Positions 1 through 8,649 of a stretch of DNA of 64,000 nt are shown in pieces. A program made the translations under genes and the position numbers. A model generated the notes under the pieces. That model searched no databases and was not told the origin of the DNA. It was given only the letters and a program-made list of their open reading frames with translations. The DNA is from Pseudomonas fluorescens (GTDB lineage Bacteria; Pseudomonadota; Gammaproteobacteria; Pseudomonadales; Pseudomonadaceae): assembly GCF_902497775.2 (NCBI RefSeq), contig NZ_OZ024668.1, positions 1,759,826 through 1,823,825 on the forward strand, read 5' to 3'. Position 1 is the stretch's first letter. Each line of letters starts with the position of its first letter.

Positions 1-674
1 TCATTGCGCTTACGCCCACGGCTCAACGCCGGCAGGATCAAGCCGGCCAGCAGGCCGGCACCGGCGATGCCGCCGCCGTAGACCATGTAGCGCATCAACA
101 CCTGCTTGTTCTCCTCCCCCAGGCGCGCCTGGGTGCTGCGCAGCTCCGACTGGGTGTCGCTCAGCTCGGCATTGAGCGCCTTGCTGCGGGCTTGCAGCTC
201 GTCGATCAGCGCTTTGCGCGAATCGAGGGTTTCCTGCATGCCTTGCACACGGGTTTTCCAGCTGTCGTCGATGGTCTTCAGCTGCTCACTGAGCTGGGTC
301 ACCTGTTCGCTCAGTTGCGGCAGGCGCTCGGCCTGGCCGGGCACGGCCTGCAGGTCGCTGCTGGTGATCCACACGGTGTCGCCGGATTCGCCGCGCACCT
401 GGCTGTAGTTGCCCTGGGTGGTCAGCAGGGTGACTTTTTGCCCGGACTTGAGGTTGCCGACGATGCGGTGGCCGTCGGTGGGGCCGCTGCGCACGTAGGT
501 GCTCAGGCTGTCGCTGACCCAGCGCTCGCTGCTGGGTGCGGCTTCTTCGGCGTGCAGCGGGTTGGCCAGGACCAGCAGGGCGCCTATCAGGCTACCGGTC
601 AGCAGGCGGCGCGCGCCCGGGGTGCAGGAGGAAAACAGCGCGGGCGCCGCAGAAACAGGACGAGAGATAGGCAT
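1..674 (-). CDS. SH3-domain membrane protein, YgiM/TIGR04211 type (3' end beyond window)
   Basis: The reading frame runs from ATG at 674 to the left edge without a stop, giving 224 residues; the last few are outside. Residues about 20-43 form a signal peptide or N-terminal anchor ending in LHAEE. A bacterial SH3 fold follows (about 55-110, with STYVRSGPTDGHRIVGNL). Residues 115-190 are charged and heptad-like, probably coiled coil, and a single membrane span (about 198-217) is followed by a basic tail RGRKRN. This order matches the YgiM/TIGR04211 family, which is thought to present an SH3 domain in the periplasm; its role is not settled. The gene lies 182 bases downstream of ppnN on the same strand but is separated from it by a terminator-like hairpin. 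Confidence 0.85.
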   Translation of the reverse strand, partial: MPISRPVSAAPALFSSCTPGARRLLTGSLIGALLVLANPLHAEEAAPSSERWVSDSLSTYVRSGPTDGHRIVGNLKSGQKVTLLTTQGNYSQVRGESGDTVWITSSDLQAVPGQAERLPQLSEQVTQLSEQLKTIDDSWKTRVQGMQETLDSRKALIDELQARSKALNAELSDTQSELRSTQARLGEENKQVLMRYMVYGGGIAGAGLLAGLILPALSRGRKRN

Positions 675-815
675 GATGGTCTTCGCGTGAAATAAACAAT
701 AAAAGCCCGATGACTGGGCCGGTGAAGAGTCGGCGTGCGCGCAGGCCGCCAGCTGAAAGACCATATTTCTGCAGGCAGGTTCACTGAAGGGGGTAGGAAA
801 ATAGCAGCAAATGTT

Positions 816-836
816 GCGGGCACAGGCTGTGCCCGC
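816..836 (-). terminator. Hairpin terminator after ppnN
   Basis: A perfect 9-bp inverted repeat (GCGGGCACA at 816-824 and its complement at 828-836) with a 3-base loop lies 20 bases past the ppnN stop. Read on the minus strand it is followed by an A/T-rich stretch with a TTTT at about 800, but there is no long U run, so termination may be only moderately efficient. Confidence 0.6.
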
Positions 837-856
837 AAGCGGGGGACGGGCTTGAA

Positions 857-2230
857 TCAGCTCACGACGCGGTAGCAGGGCACATATTCGGCGCCGCCCG
901 GCAGCTTCATCCGGTGCTGGTCGACGAACGCCTGCAGCAGGTGGCCGAGGGGTTCGAGTACGGCGCTGTCACCTTTGATTTCGTATGGGCCTTGCTCTTC
1001 GATCAGGCGGATACCCTTGTCCTTGACGTTGCCGGCGACAATCCCGGAAAACGCCCGGCGCAGGTTGGCGGCCAGTTCGTGGGGCGGCAGTTTACGGCTG
1101 AGCTTGAGCTCGGCCATGTTCTCGTGGGTCGGGTCGAAGGGGCGCTGGAAGCCTTCTTCGATCTTCAGCAGCCAGTTGAAGTGGAAGGCGTCATTGCGTT
1201 CGCGGCGGAACTGTTTGACCTCCTTGAGCCCGTCGACCATCTGCCGGGCCACTTCGGCCGGGTCGTCGATGATGATCTGGTAGTGCGCCTGCGCCTCGTC
1301 GCCGAGGGTGGCCCGCACGAACGCATGCAGCTGCTGCAGGTAGGGTGCGGCGCTCTTCGGCCCGGTGAGGATGACCGGGAACGGCAGGCCACGGTTGTCC
1401 GGGTGCATGAGGATGCCGAGCAGGTACAGGAACTCTTCGGCGGTACCGGCGCCACCGGGGAAGATGATGATGCCGTGGCCGACGCGCACGAAGGCTTCCA
1501 GGCGTTTTTCGATATCCGGGAGGATCACCAGTTCGTTGACGATCGGGTTGGGCGCTTCGGCGGCGATGATGCCGGGTTCAGTCAGGCCCAGGTAGCGGCT
1601 GCCGCTCATGCGCTGCTTGGCATGGGCGATGGTTGCACCCTTCATCGGGCCTTTCATCACGCCCGGGCCGCAGCCGGTGCAGACATCCAGCTTGCGCAGG
1701 CCCAGTTCGTGGCCAACCTTCTTGGTGTACTGGTATTCCTCGGTGCTGATCGAGTGACCGCCCCAGCACACGACCATTTTCGGCTCCACGCCCGGGCGCA
1801 GGGTGCGGGCGTTGCGCAGCAGGTGGAAGACGTAGTCGGTAATGCCCTGGGAGCTTTCCAGGTCGATGCGCTGGCTGGCCAGTTCGCTTTCGGTGTAGAC
1901 GATGTCGCGCAGGGCGCTGAAGAGCATTTCGCGGGTGCTGGCGATCATTTCGCCATCGACGAAGGCATCAGCGGGTGCGTTCAGCAGTTCCAGGCGTACG
2001 CCACGGTCCTGCTGGTGAATGCGCACCTCGAAGTCCTTGTAGGCTTCGAGGATGGTCTTGGCGTTGTCGACGTGCGCGCCGGTGTTGAGGATTGCCAGCG
2101 CGCACTGGCGGAACAGGGTGTACAGGCTGCCGGAACCGGCTTCACTCAGTTGCTGTACTTCACGTTGAGACAGTGTTTCCAGGCTGCCTTTTGGGCTGAC
2201 AGATGCATTGATAACTTCACGTTGGGGCAT
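857..2230 (-). CDS. ppnN: Pyrimidine/purine nucleotide 5'-monophosphate nucleosidase (LOG family)
   Basis: A 457-residue protein of the LOG (lysine-decarboxylase-like) superfamily, colinear along its length with E. coli PpnN (YgdH). PpnN cleaves nucleoside monophosphates to base and ribose 5-phosphate and is known in E. coli to be regulated by (p)ppGpp. The Rossmann-type motif PGGAGTAEE is at residues 258-266, the GGHSI loop is near 157-161, and the PpnN-specific N- and C-terminal domains are present (C-terminal HRMKLPGGAEYVPCY). The ATG at 2230 is chosen because AGGAAA lies upstream at normal spacing and the protein then begins like E. coli PpnN; an in-frame upstream extension has no ribosome binding site. 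Confidence 0.92.
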   Translation of the reverse strand: MPQREVINASVSPKGSLETLSQREVQQLSEAGSGSLYTLFRQCALAILNTGAHVDNAKTILEAYKDFEVRIHQQDRGVRLELLNAPADAFVDGEMIASTREMLFSALRDIVYTESELASQRIDLESSQGITDYVFHLLRNARTLRPGVEPKMVVCWGGHSISTEEYQYTKKVGHELGLRKLDVCTGCGPGVMKGPMKGATIAHAKQRMSGSRYLGLTEPGIIAAEAPNPIVNELVILPDIEKRLEAFVRVGHGIIIFPGGAGTAEEFLYLLGILMHPDNRGLPFPVILTGPKSAAPYLQQLHAFVRATLGDEAQAHYQIIIDDPAEVARQMVDGLKEVKQFRRERNDAFHFNWLLKIEEGFQRPFDPTHENMAELKLSRKLPPHELAANLRRAFSGIVAGNVKDKGIRLIEEQGPYEIKGDSAVLEPLGHLLQAFVDQHRMKLPGGAEYVPCYRVVS

Positions 2231-2316
2231 TCTGGGTTTCCTGTGAGCGGGTAAACGTCCATCTTCAGAACACCACCATACCGACAAATTGTCGCAGCAA
2301 CGAGTGCCTTTCGCTG

Positions 2317-3411
2317 TCAGGCTTTCCAGCCAACCGCCTGCAGGGCTTCAAGCAAGCGCTCGGGCTTGAGCGCCAGGACCTTGCTGCCATGGGCCTCAAG
2401 GTCAGTGGCAGCCAGCAGGGCATTGACGATGGCTTCCTCCACGGCGTCAGCCGCCGCGCTGAACAGCGCCGAGATATGGTCGTTGTTGACCATCTGCACC
2501 GTGCTGGTCGGCGCCCCCGGGTGGCCGAAGTTGGCCGCCGGCAGGCTGTTGCCGGTGGAGAAGGCAATGAAGATATCGCCACTGGAGTCCTCGGTGCCGC
2601 CGCCGACCCGCGCCAGGCCGACACTGGCCCGTTGCGCCAGGCGCGTGCACTGGTGCGGCAACAGCGGCGCGTCGGTGGCCAGGGTAATGACGATCGAGCC
2701 CATGCCCGGCTCGCCAACGTTGCGTGGCGCGCTGAAGGGCGAATGCACGTCGCCCAGTACCTGGCCGACCGGGTAGCCGGCCACGCGCAGGGCGCCGCGT
2801 ACGCCATAGTTGGCCTGCAGCAGCACACCGACCGTCCAGCCGCCGGCCTCGCTGTCCAGTACCCGTGAAGCGGTACCGATACCGCCCTTGAATTCGTGGC
2901 AGATCATCCCGGTACCGCCACCGACGCAGCCTTCGGCCACCGGCCCCGATTGCGCTGCGCCAAGCGCGGCGTGGACATGCTCGGCGCTCACGTGCTGACC
3001 CCAGATGTCGTTGAGCACGCCGTCGTAGGTCTCCAGCACCGTGGGCATGCACCAGTAGGTGCGGGCCTTGCCCATCTCGCGCTCGGCCGCCACCAGCGCA
3101 TCGCGCACCACGCCGACGCTGTGGGTGTTGGTGTAGGCAATCGGCGTGGTCAGCAGGCCGGCTTCGCGAATCCACTCAAGGCCGGTGGCATCGCCATTGC
3201 CATTGAGTACGTGCACGCCGGCAAAGCACGGCTGCAGGCTGGCGGCCTGGGCCCGCGGCTCGATCACGGTGACGCCGGTATTGACCGCGTTATCGCCGCT
3301 GCCGTGCTGCACGGTGTGATGGCCGACGCGCACGCCCGGCACGTCGGTGATGGCGTTGAACGCGCCAGGGGTGCCCACGCCGATACGAATGCCCAGATCA
3401 CGTACACGCAT
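2317..3411 (-). CDS. P1 family peptidase (DmpA/BapA-type aminopeptidase)
   Basis: A 364-residue S58/N-terminal-nucleophile hydrolase of the L-aminopeptidase/D-esterase (DmpA) family. These proteins self-cleave in front of a serine that becomes the new N-terminal nucleophile, then release N-terminal residues from small peptides or beta-peptides. The cleavage context is visible as GMGSIVITLATDAPLLPHQ, placing the cut at Gly238-Ser239. The family-typical start (RIGVGTPGAFNAITDVPGVRVGH in outline), a Gly-rich EGCVGGGTGM segment at 160-169 and a long FKGGIG element are present. It lacks a signal peptide, so it is probably cytoplasmic. The ATG at 3411 matches the family start. It is divergent from a LuxR regulator and may be controlled by it. 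Confidence 0.88.
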   Translation of the reverse strand: MRVRDLGIRIGVGTPGAFNAITDVPGVRVGHHTVQHGSGDNAVNTGVTVIEPRAQAASLQPCFAGVHVLNGNGDATGLEWIREAGLLTTPIAYTNTHSVGVVRDALVAAEREMGKARTYWCMPTVLETYDGVLNDIWGQHVSAEHVHAALGAAQSGPVAEGCVGGGTGMICHEFKGGIGTASRVLDSEAGGWTVGVLLQANYGVRGALRVAGYPVGQVLGDVHSPFSAPRNVGEPGMGSIVITLATDAPLLPHQCTRLAQRASVGLARVGGGTEDSSGDIFIAFSTGNSLPAANFGHPGAPTSTVQMVNNDHISALFSAAADAVEEAIVNALLAATDLEAHGSKVLALKPERLLEALQAVGWKA

Positions 3412-3577
3412 TGATTCACAGCTCCTGTTGGAAGGTTCGAAGGGCGCGCCATGACGGTTGCTCGCACAGCATGACAAGTGCTTGAGCAACGGCAATACTG
3501 CGTGCCGGTGTGCAGAGTCTAGGGGCCCGACCTGCCGCTGGCGATTCCCCCCAATCGTTACCCCCTAGGAGTTACCG

Positions 3578-4369
3578 GTGAACCTGCTATTCGAAGCCGC
3601 TGCCCATCACCATGCCCTGGCCCGGGTCATCGACCAGCTGGGCAGGCCGGGGTTCTGGCATCAGCTGATTGTGCTGCTCGATCAACTGGTGCCTTGCGAC
3701 ACCGCACTGGCCTTGCTGGTGGAGCGCGACGGTGCGCCGCTGGTACTGGAGGAGTTCGACCGCGGCTTTCGCGATGCGCCTGCGGCAGCGCCACTGTACC
3801 TGGGAGGCCTGTACCTGCTCGACCCGTTCATCCAGGCCATGCGCGACGGTCTGGCCGATGGCGTGTACCGCATGGAAGAGGTGGCGCCGGACGAGTTTCG
3901 CAAGAGCGACTACTTCAACAACTACTTTCGTGCCCTGGTCGGCGAGGACGAACTGCAGCTGATCCTCAACCTTGAACCGGGCAAGGTCCTGGCCATTTCG
4001 CTGGGCGCCAGGCAGCGTTATGAGACGGCGACCATCGGCCAGCTGAGCGTTCTGGCGCCGTGGCTGCTGGCGTTGATGCGCCAGCACTGGCAACAGCAGT
4101 ATCCTCAGCAGGCCAGCGAGCATTCGACCCCGGTCGAACGGGCCCTGGAGCATTTTGGCAGCGACACCCTGTCGGCCCGCGAACTGGAAACTGCGCGCCT
4201 GGTGCTGCGCGGCAACTCCAGCAAGGCCATCGCCAAGCGCCTGGATATCTCCCAAGAGACAGTCAAGGTGCACCGCCGCAACCTGTACAGCAAGCTTGGG
4301 GTCTCGTCCCAATCGGAGCTGTTCAGCCTGTTCTTGCAACACCTGGGAAAACACGACCATCAGGAGTGA
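3578..4369 (+). CDS. LuxR-family transcriptional regulator
   Basis: A 263-residue regulator with a C-terminal LuxR/FixJ helix-turn-helix (about residues 193-250: LSARELETARLVLRGNSSKA, then ISQETVKVHRRNLYSKLGVS). The first 180 residues form an unassigned alpha/beta sensor-like domain. It has no receiver aspartate pattern I can recognise and is not clearly an acyl-homoserine-lactone domain. Translation starts at GTG 3578, with AGGAG 6 bases upstream. It is divergent from the P1 peptidase, and its stop is 3 bases before a glutathione transferase gene, so the two probably form an operon. The inducing signal cannot be read from sequence. Confidence 0.85.
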   Translation: MNLLFEAAAHHHALARVIDQLGRPGFWHQLIVLLDQLVPCDTALALLVERDGAPLVLEEFDRGFRDAPAAAPLYLGGLYLLDPFIQAMRDGLADGVYRMEEVAPDEFRKSDYFNNYFRALVGEDELQLILNLEPGKVLAISLGARQRYETATIGQLSVLAPWLLALMRQHWQQQYPQQASEHSTPVERALEHFGSDTLSARELETARLVLRGNSSKAIAKRLDISQETVKVHRRNLYSKLGVSSQSELFSLFLQHLGKHDHQE

Positions 4370-4372
4370 ATG

Positions 4373-4996
4373 ATGCTACGGATATTGGGCAAGGCTTCAT
4401 CGATCAACGTGCGCAAGGTGTTGTGGACCTGCGCCGAATTGCAGTTGCCGTTCGAGCGCGAAGACTGGGGCTCGGGCTTTCGCTCGACCGGGGAGGAGGC
4501 GTTCCTGGCGCTGAACCCCAACGCCATGGTGCCGGTGATCGTCGACGGTGATTTCGTCTTGTGGGAGTCCAACACCATCATCCGTTACCTGGCCGCCCAG
4601 TATGGCGGCCAGCGGCTGTACCCGGCCGAGGCGAAGGCGCGGGCACGGGTCGATCAGTGGATGGACTGGCAGGCCACCGACCTCAATGGTTCGTGGAGCT
4701 ATGCCTTTGTCTCGCTGGTGCGCAAGGCGCCGACCCACCAGGACCCTGAAGCGCTGGCGGCGGGTTGCCGAAACTGGGCACGCAACATGACCATCCTTGA
4801 GCGTCAGTTGGAGCGTACCGGGGCCTATGTCAGTGGCCAGGACTTTTCCCTGGCGGACATTGCCATCGGCCTGTCGGTCAACCGCTGGCTGCAGACCCCG
4901 CTGGAGCGCCCGGCATTACCGGCGGTCGAGGCTTACTACGATCGTCTGAACGAACGTGAAGGCTATCGTTTGCATGGGCGTAACGGTTTGCCTTGA
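4373..4996 (+). CDS. Glutathione S-transferase family protein
   Basis: A 207-residue two-domain GST: an N-terminal thioredoxin-like half ([12 protein letters not shown], then the cis-proline NAMVPVI and the glutathione-binding ESNTIIRYL), and an all-helical C-terminal half with the N-capping box SLADIAIG. GSTs of this type conjugate or reduce electrophiles with glutathione in the cytoplasm. Two adjacent ATG codons are possible (4370 and 4373). The second has the better distance from GGAG at 4363-4366 and is used here. It directly follows the LuxR regulator, suggesting co-transcription. Confidence 0.88.
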   Translation: MLRILGKASSINVRKVLWTCAELQLPFEREDWGSGFRSTGEEAFLALNPNAMVPVIVDGDFVLWESNTIIRYLAAQYGGQRLYPAEAKARARVDQWMDWQATDLNGSWSYAFVSLVRKAPTHQDPEALAAGCRNWARNMTILERQLERTGAYVSGQDFSLADIAIGLSVNRWLQTPLERPALPAVEAYYDRLNEREGYRLHGRNGLP

Positions 4997-5000
4997 GGCC

Positions 5001-5025
5001 TGTGGGAGCGGGCTTGCCCCGCGAT
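5001..5025. repeat. REP element (half unit)
   Basis: A copy of the Pseudomonas REP core (GGAGCGGGCTTGCCCCGCG) containing a GCGGG/CCCGC stem. It occupies the 30-base gap between the convergent GST and ampC stops, where it can serve as a two-way terminator. Confidence 0.75.
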
Positions 5026-5026
5026 T

Positions 5027-6181
5027 TTACTGATCCAGCGCCGTCAGGATCTGATGCGCCACCTTGACCCGCTCGGCAATCGGGTAGTTCTTGTTCGCCA
5101 ACAACACAACAGCGATGCGTTTTGTCGGCACAAACGCCACGTAGGCACCAAAGCCATCGGTCGAACCGGTCTTGTTCAGCAGGGTATCGGCCGGCAGCGG
5201 TCGCGCCGGCTTCAGCCAGGTCACAGGTTGCGGTTCCAGCACCATCGACGGTGCATTGCCGGCCTGCAACTGCTCAAGGCTCAGCGGGTAGGCATACTGC
5301 TCCCAACCCAGGCCCTGGGTCATTTCACCAACCTGGTAATAGCCGGTCTGCGTGCTGGCGATGGCCCGTTGCAACGGTTTGCTCAGGCTTTGCGGCTGCA
5401 TGTTCAGGTCCAGGTAATGCAAGAGGTCCACAGCCGTCACTTTCAAACCGTAGGCTTCAGCATCCAGCGGCCCGGGGCCGACGCGCACCGGTTGGTCCTG
5501 CTTGTTGTAACCCTGGGCGTAGTTGCCCATCTGTACGGCAGGCACCTGCAGGTAGCTGTGCTGCAGGCCCAGTTGCGGCAGCAGTTGTTTTTCCATCAAC
5601 TGGGTAAACGGCGTACCCAGGCTTTTTGCCGTGAGGTAGCCGAACAGGCCCAGGCTGGGGTTGGAATACAAGCGCTGGGTGCCAGGTGCATAGTCGGGTT
5701 TCCAATGGGTGTAGTAACCGGCCAGGTCGGCTTCTCCCTTGACCTCATCGGGGAACTGCAAGGGCAAGCCGCCAGCGCTGTAGGTGCCGAGGTTGAGCAG
5801 GGTGATGCCGTCGAACGCCGTGCCTTTGAGCGCGGGCCAGTGCTTGCTGGCCGCATCGCCAAGGTTCAGCTTGCCACTGGCCTGGGCAAAGCCTGCGAGG
5901 GTGGCGGTGAAGGTCTTGCTCACCGAACCAATCTCGAACAGGGTGTCGGCATTTACCGCCTGGCCGTTCTGTTTCGACGCCACCCCGTAGTTAAAGTAGT
6001 GCTGCTGGCCATCGACACTGATGGCCACGGCCATGCCGGGGATCGCCTGTTGCTGCATCAGCGGGCGCACGGCGGCGCTCACCGTCGATTCCAGCGGTGC
6101 CTGGGCATAGCTTTGCCCGGCCACCAGGCCAAGGGCAATAACCGCCAGAATCCCTGGCTTGAGGTTGGTTTTTTGGTGCAT
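5027..6181 (-). CDS. ampC: Class C beta-lactamase (AmpC cephalosporinase)
   Basis: A 384-residue periplasmic serine beta-lactamase with a Sec signal peptide (cleavage probably after SYAQA, near residue 28). All three class C motifs are intact: S86-V-S-K89 (nucleophile Ser86), Y172-S-N174 and K337-T-G339. The length is normal for AmpC. The ATG at 6181 is chosen because AAAGG lies upstream and the signal peptide then starts correctly; an in-frame codon at 6199 has no ribosome binding site. It is divergent from ampR, so inducible control by muropeptide-sensing AmpR is expected, as in Enterobacter and P. aeruginosa. It hydrolyses penicillins and cephalosporins. Confidence 0.93.
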   Translation of the reverse strand: MHQKTNLKPGILAVIALGLVAGQSYAQAPLESTVSAAVRPLMQQQAIPGMAVAISVDGQQHYFNYGVASKQNGQAVNADTLFEIGSVSKTFTATLAGFAQASGKLNLGDAASKHWPALKGTAFDGITLLNLGTYSAGGLPLQFPDEVKGEADLAGYYTHWKPDYAPGTQRLYSNPSLGLFGYLTAKSLGTPFTQLMEKQLLPQLGLQHSYLQVPAVQMGNYAQGYNKQDQPVRVGPGPLDAEAYGLKVTAVDLLHYLDLNMQPQSLSKPLQRAIASTQTGYYQVGEMTQGLGWEQYAYPLSLEQLQAGNAPSMVLEPQPVTWLKPARPLPADTLLNKTGSTDGFGAYVAFVPTKRIAVVLLANKNYPIAERVKVAHQILTALDQ

Positions 6182-6312
6182 GATCGGCAACCTTTCCATC
6201 TGTGGACTATTGTGAGCCTGGCTGCAGCAGGGAGCGCCAATCTAGGCGCTTTGCCCAAGTCGCACAAACGATGATATTTCGCAGCAGCCATTAGAAAAAT
6301 TTGGGAGTCTGC
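6182..6312. promoter_or_regulatory. ampC-ampR divergent promoter region
   Basis: The 131 bases between the two start codons must carry both promoters and the AmpR operator. A dyad rich in A/T next to GCTGCTGCG (seen on the minus strand around 6272-6300) is the most likely operator. I cannot define the exact LysR T-N11-A site. Confidence 0.5.
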
Positions 6313-7188
6313 ATGATCCGACCGCACCTGCCCCTGAACGCCCTGCGAGCGTTCGAGGCCTCGGCCCGGCACCTGAGCTTTACTCGCGCGGCCATCGAGC
6401 TGTGCGTGACCCAGGCGGCGGTCAGCCATCAGGTCAAGAGCCTCGAAGCCCAGCTCAAGGTCACCCTGTTCAAGCGTCTGCCGCGCGGGCTGATGCTCAC
6501 CAGCGAAGGCGAAACCTTGCTGCCGGTGCTGCGCGACTGCTTCGACCGCATCGCCCAGACCCTCGATTGCTTCGACGGCGGCCATTACCGCGAGGTGCTG
6601 ACCGTGGGCGCGGTGGGTACCTTTGCCGTCGGCTGGCTGCTGCCGCGCCTGCCCGAGTTCCAGGCCCTGCATCCGTTTATCGATTTGCGCCTGTCGACCA
6701 ACAACAACCGCGTCGATGTCGCCGCCGAAGGCCTGGACTACGCCATCCGCTTTGGCAGCGGTGCCTGGCATGGCATCGATGCGCAGCCGCTGCTGGAGGC
6801 GCCGCTGTCGGTGCTGTGCGTGCCAGCGATTGCGGTGCAGCTGCACAGCCCTGCCGATCTGCTGCAACACACCTTGCTGCGCTCCTACCGCAGCGATGAG
6901 TGGGCCGAATGGTTCCAGGCTGCCGGGCTGCCGGGTGCGCTGCAACCTTCGCGGACTATGGTCTTCGATTCGTCGCTGGGGATGATGGAAGCAGCCTTGC
7001 AGGGCGCCGGCGTGGCTCTGGCGCCGCCGCTGATGTTCGAGCGGTTGCTGGCCAGCGATGCCATTCGCCAGCCGTTTGACCTGAGCCTCAGCACCGGCAG
7101 CTACTGGCTGACGCGCCTGCAGTCCAAAGCCGAAAGCCCGGCGATGACAGCGTTCAAAACCTGGCTACTGAAGGCCGCTACAGGCTGA
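6313..7188 (+). CDS. ampR: LysR-family regulator AmpR
   Basis: A 291-residue LysR regulator that closely follows Enterobacter AmpR from end to end: the HTH PLNALRAFEASARHLSFTRA, the effector-domain segment VGTFAVGWLLP, STNNNRVDVAAEGLDY, VFDSSLGMMEAA and the C-terminal GSYWLTRLQSK. In AmpR the VGTFA threonine and the SYW tyrosine lie at the muropeptide or UDP-MurNAc-pentapeptide binding site, and both are conserved here. The ATG at 6313 has GGGAG 5 bases upstream; an in-frame TTG at 6301 is less likely. Its 3' end overlaps the convergent oxidoreductase gene by 11 bases. Confidence 0.93.
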   Translation: MIRPHLPLNALRAFEASARHLSFTRAAIELCVTQAAVSHQVKSLEAQLKVTLFKRLPRGLMLTSEGETLLPVLRDCFDRIAQTLDCFDGGHYREVLTVGAVGTFAVGWLLPRLPEFQALHPFIDLRLSTNNNRVDVAAEGLDYAIRFGSGAWHGIDAQPLLEAPLSVLCVPAIAVQLHSPADLLQHTLLRSYRSDEWAEWFQAAGLPGALQPSRTMVFDSSLGMMEAALQGAGVALAPPLMFERLLASDAIRQPFDLSLSTGSYWLTRLQSKAESPAMTAFKTWLLKAATG

Positions 7189-8227
7189 AACGCGAAGGCC
7201 GGCAGCCCTCCAGCTCGGGCGCCAGCTGGCCGTCGATCAGCTCCTGGGTGACCAGGCGGCCGACTACCGCCGCCAGGGTCACGCCCGAATGCATCACCGC
7301 CAGGTACAGCCCGCTGACAGAGGGCAAGGTACCGATGATGGGGATGCGATCCTCCGGCATGGGCCGCAAGCCAACCTCGGTGCTGATCAGCTCAAGGCCC
7401 TGGCCGCCGTGCAGACTGTTGCGAATGGTATTCAGCGCCCGCAGGGCAATGGCCTCGGGGCCGTCTTCGCCGTCGGCGTCGAGGTAGTCTTCGGCGGCCA
7501 GGATCAGCTCAGGCGTCGGTTGGCGGATTTCCAGTTCGCCGCTGGCGATCAGTGTGTTCACCAGCCGTTCTTGCGCCCGCAGGCGGATCAGGATCGATGG
7601 CGACGGGTGCAGCGGCAAGCTAACGCCCAAGGGCTGCAGCAAGGCCTTGCACTCGGTGCCTGCCGCCACTACCAGGCGTTGGCAGGTGATCCGCCCGCTA
7701 GCAGTGACAAGCGCCTCGACGGCGCCGTCACGGCATTCAATCGCCTGCACCTGCGTGTCGGTCAGCAGGTTGGCGCCGTTGGCCTGGGCGCGCTCCAGCA
7801 GCAAACGGGTCATCGCTACCGGGTCAATTGAGCCTTCCTGCGCAGCAAACAGCGCCTGCTGCAGTGGTGCTTTGAAATGCGGCTCAAGCTGTTGCACGCG
7901 AGCGGGGCCGATCAGCTCGACGCCATTAGCGGGCGAGGGCGTTTCGCTGAACGACAGCGCGCCGATCCAGTTGATCGGCACCGTGCCCAGCTCGCCTTGC
8001 AGCCGGTGATACTCGGCAATCGCCAGGTCACGCAACGCAGCAAATTCGCCGGGCTGCGGCGCTGTGGTGTTGATCCAGCCAAAGGCCCCGGATGTCACGC
8101 CCAAGCCCGGCCGGCCCTTGTCGATCACCGTCACCTGGGCCTGCTTGCTCAGGTGATAGGCGATCGAGGCGCCGATGATACCGGCGCCGATCACCACCAC
8201 GTTCGGGCGTTGCGTTTCGATTGTCAT
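7178..8227 (-). CDS. FAD-dependent oxidoreductase (DAO / glycine oxidase-like)
   Basis: A 349-residue flavoprotein of the D-amino-acid-oxidase fold. The dinucleotide-binding motif GAGIIG is at residues 14-19, followed by an acidic strand end (VTVIDKG). The second FAD contact region VVAAGTE and the C-terminal FAD motif (GLRPMPEDRIPIIGTLP, then YLAVMHSGVTLA) are present. Such enzymes oxidise amines or amino acids with FAD; the substrate is unknown. It starts in a 4-base ATGA overlap with the upstream small exported protein, so it is the last gene of a coupled series. Confidence 0.85.
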   Translation of the reverse strand: MTIETQRPNVVVIGAGIIGASIAYHLSKQAQVTVIDKGRPGLGVTSGAFGWINTTAPQPGEFAALRDLAIAEYHRLQGELGTVPINWIGALSFSETPSPANGVELIGPARVQQLEPHFKAPLQQALFAAQEGSIDPVAMTRLLLERAQANGANLLTDTQVQAIECRDGAVEALVTASGRITCQRLVVAAGTECKALLQPLGVSLPLHPSPSILIRLRAQERLVNTLIASGELEIRQPTPELILAAEDYLDADGEDGPEAIALRALNTIRNSLHGGQGLELISTEVGLRPMPEDRIPIIGTLPSVSGLYLAVMHSGVTLAAVVGRLVTQELIDGQLAPELEGCRPSRFSL

Positions 8228-8649
8228 TGGCGATTCTCCGGCCAGGTGGCGGTGGGGAAGTAGGTTTCCATGCCCGGTTCCTTGTGTTCGACGCCGTCGC
8301 GCTGCCAGTAGCAGGTCAGCCGCGCGTAGTTGTCCAGGTCACCGTGGATCAGGCAGGTCGAGCGGTGCCCGGGCCAGGTGAAACGCAGCACTTTGGCCTG
8401 GGCAATGGCCGCGACCTCGACGTTGCCGATGGCGGTGCGGGTCTTGCCGTCGATGCTTGCTGCCAGCACCAGTTGCCCGTCCACATAGCGCAGCGTGGCC
8501 CGGCCGGCATAGCTGGCGCCGTTGTCCGGCGCTTTGCCGATCAGCGCGTAAGGGCCGACCACGAAGCCGTACAGCGGGTCCGGGTAGTCTTCGTCATCGG
8601 CCAGGCAAGCCGTGCCGATCAGCAACAGACTCAGCAGCAAAAGCCTCAT
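8224..8649 (-). CDS. Small exported protein of unknown function
   Basis: A 141-residue protein that I do not recognise. It begins with a clear signal peptide (MRLLLLSLLLIGTACLADDE); the cysteine in GTACLA could also be a lipobox-like residue, so it is either periplasmic or a lipoprotein. The mature part is rich in beta-strand residues and carries two further cysteines (TCLIHGD and TCYWQRDG) that could form a disulfide. It overlaps both neighbours by 4 bases (ATGA), indicating translational coupling with the membrane protein upstream and the oxidoreductase downstream. Confidence 0.75.
   Translation of the reverse strand: MRLLLLSLLLIGTACLADDEDYPDPLYGFVVGPYALIGKAPDNGASYAGRATLRYVDGQLVLAASIDGKTRTAIGNVEVAAIAQAKVLRFTWPGHRSTCLIHGDLDNYARLTCYWQRDGVEHKEPGMETYFPTATWPENRQ

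Noticed and set aside
914..2254. 446-codon open frame on the plus strand opposite ppnN
   Set aside because: Antisense shadow of a well-conserved gene; no ribosome binding site and no recognisable protein.
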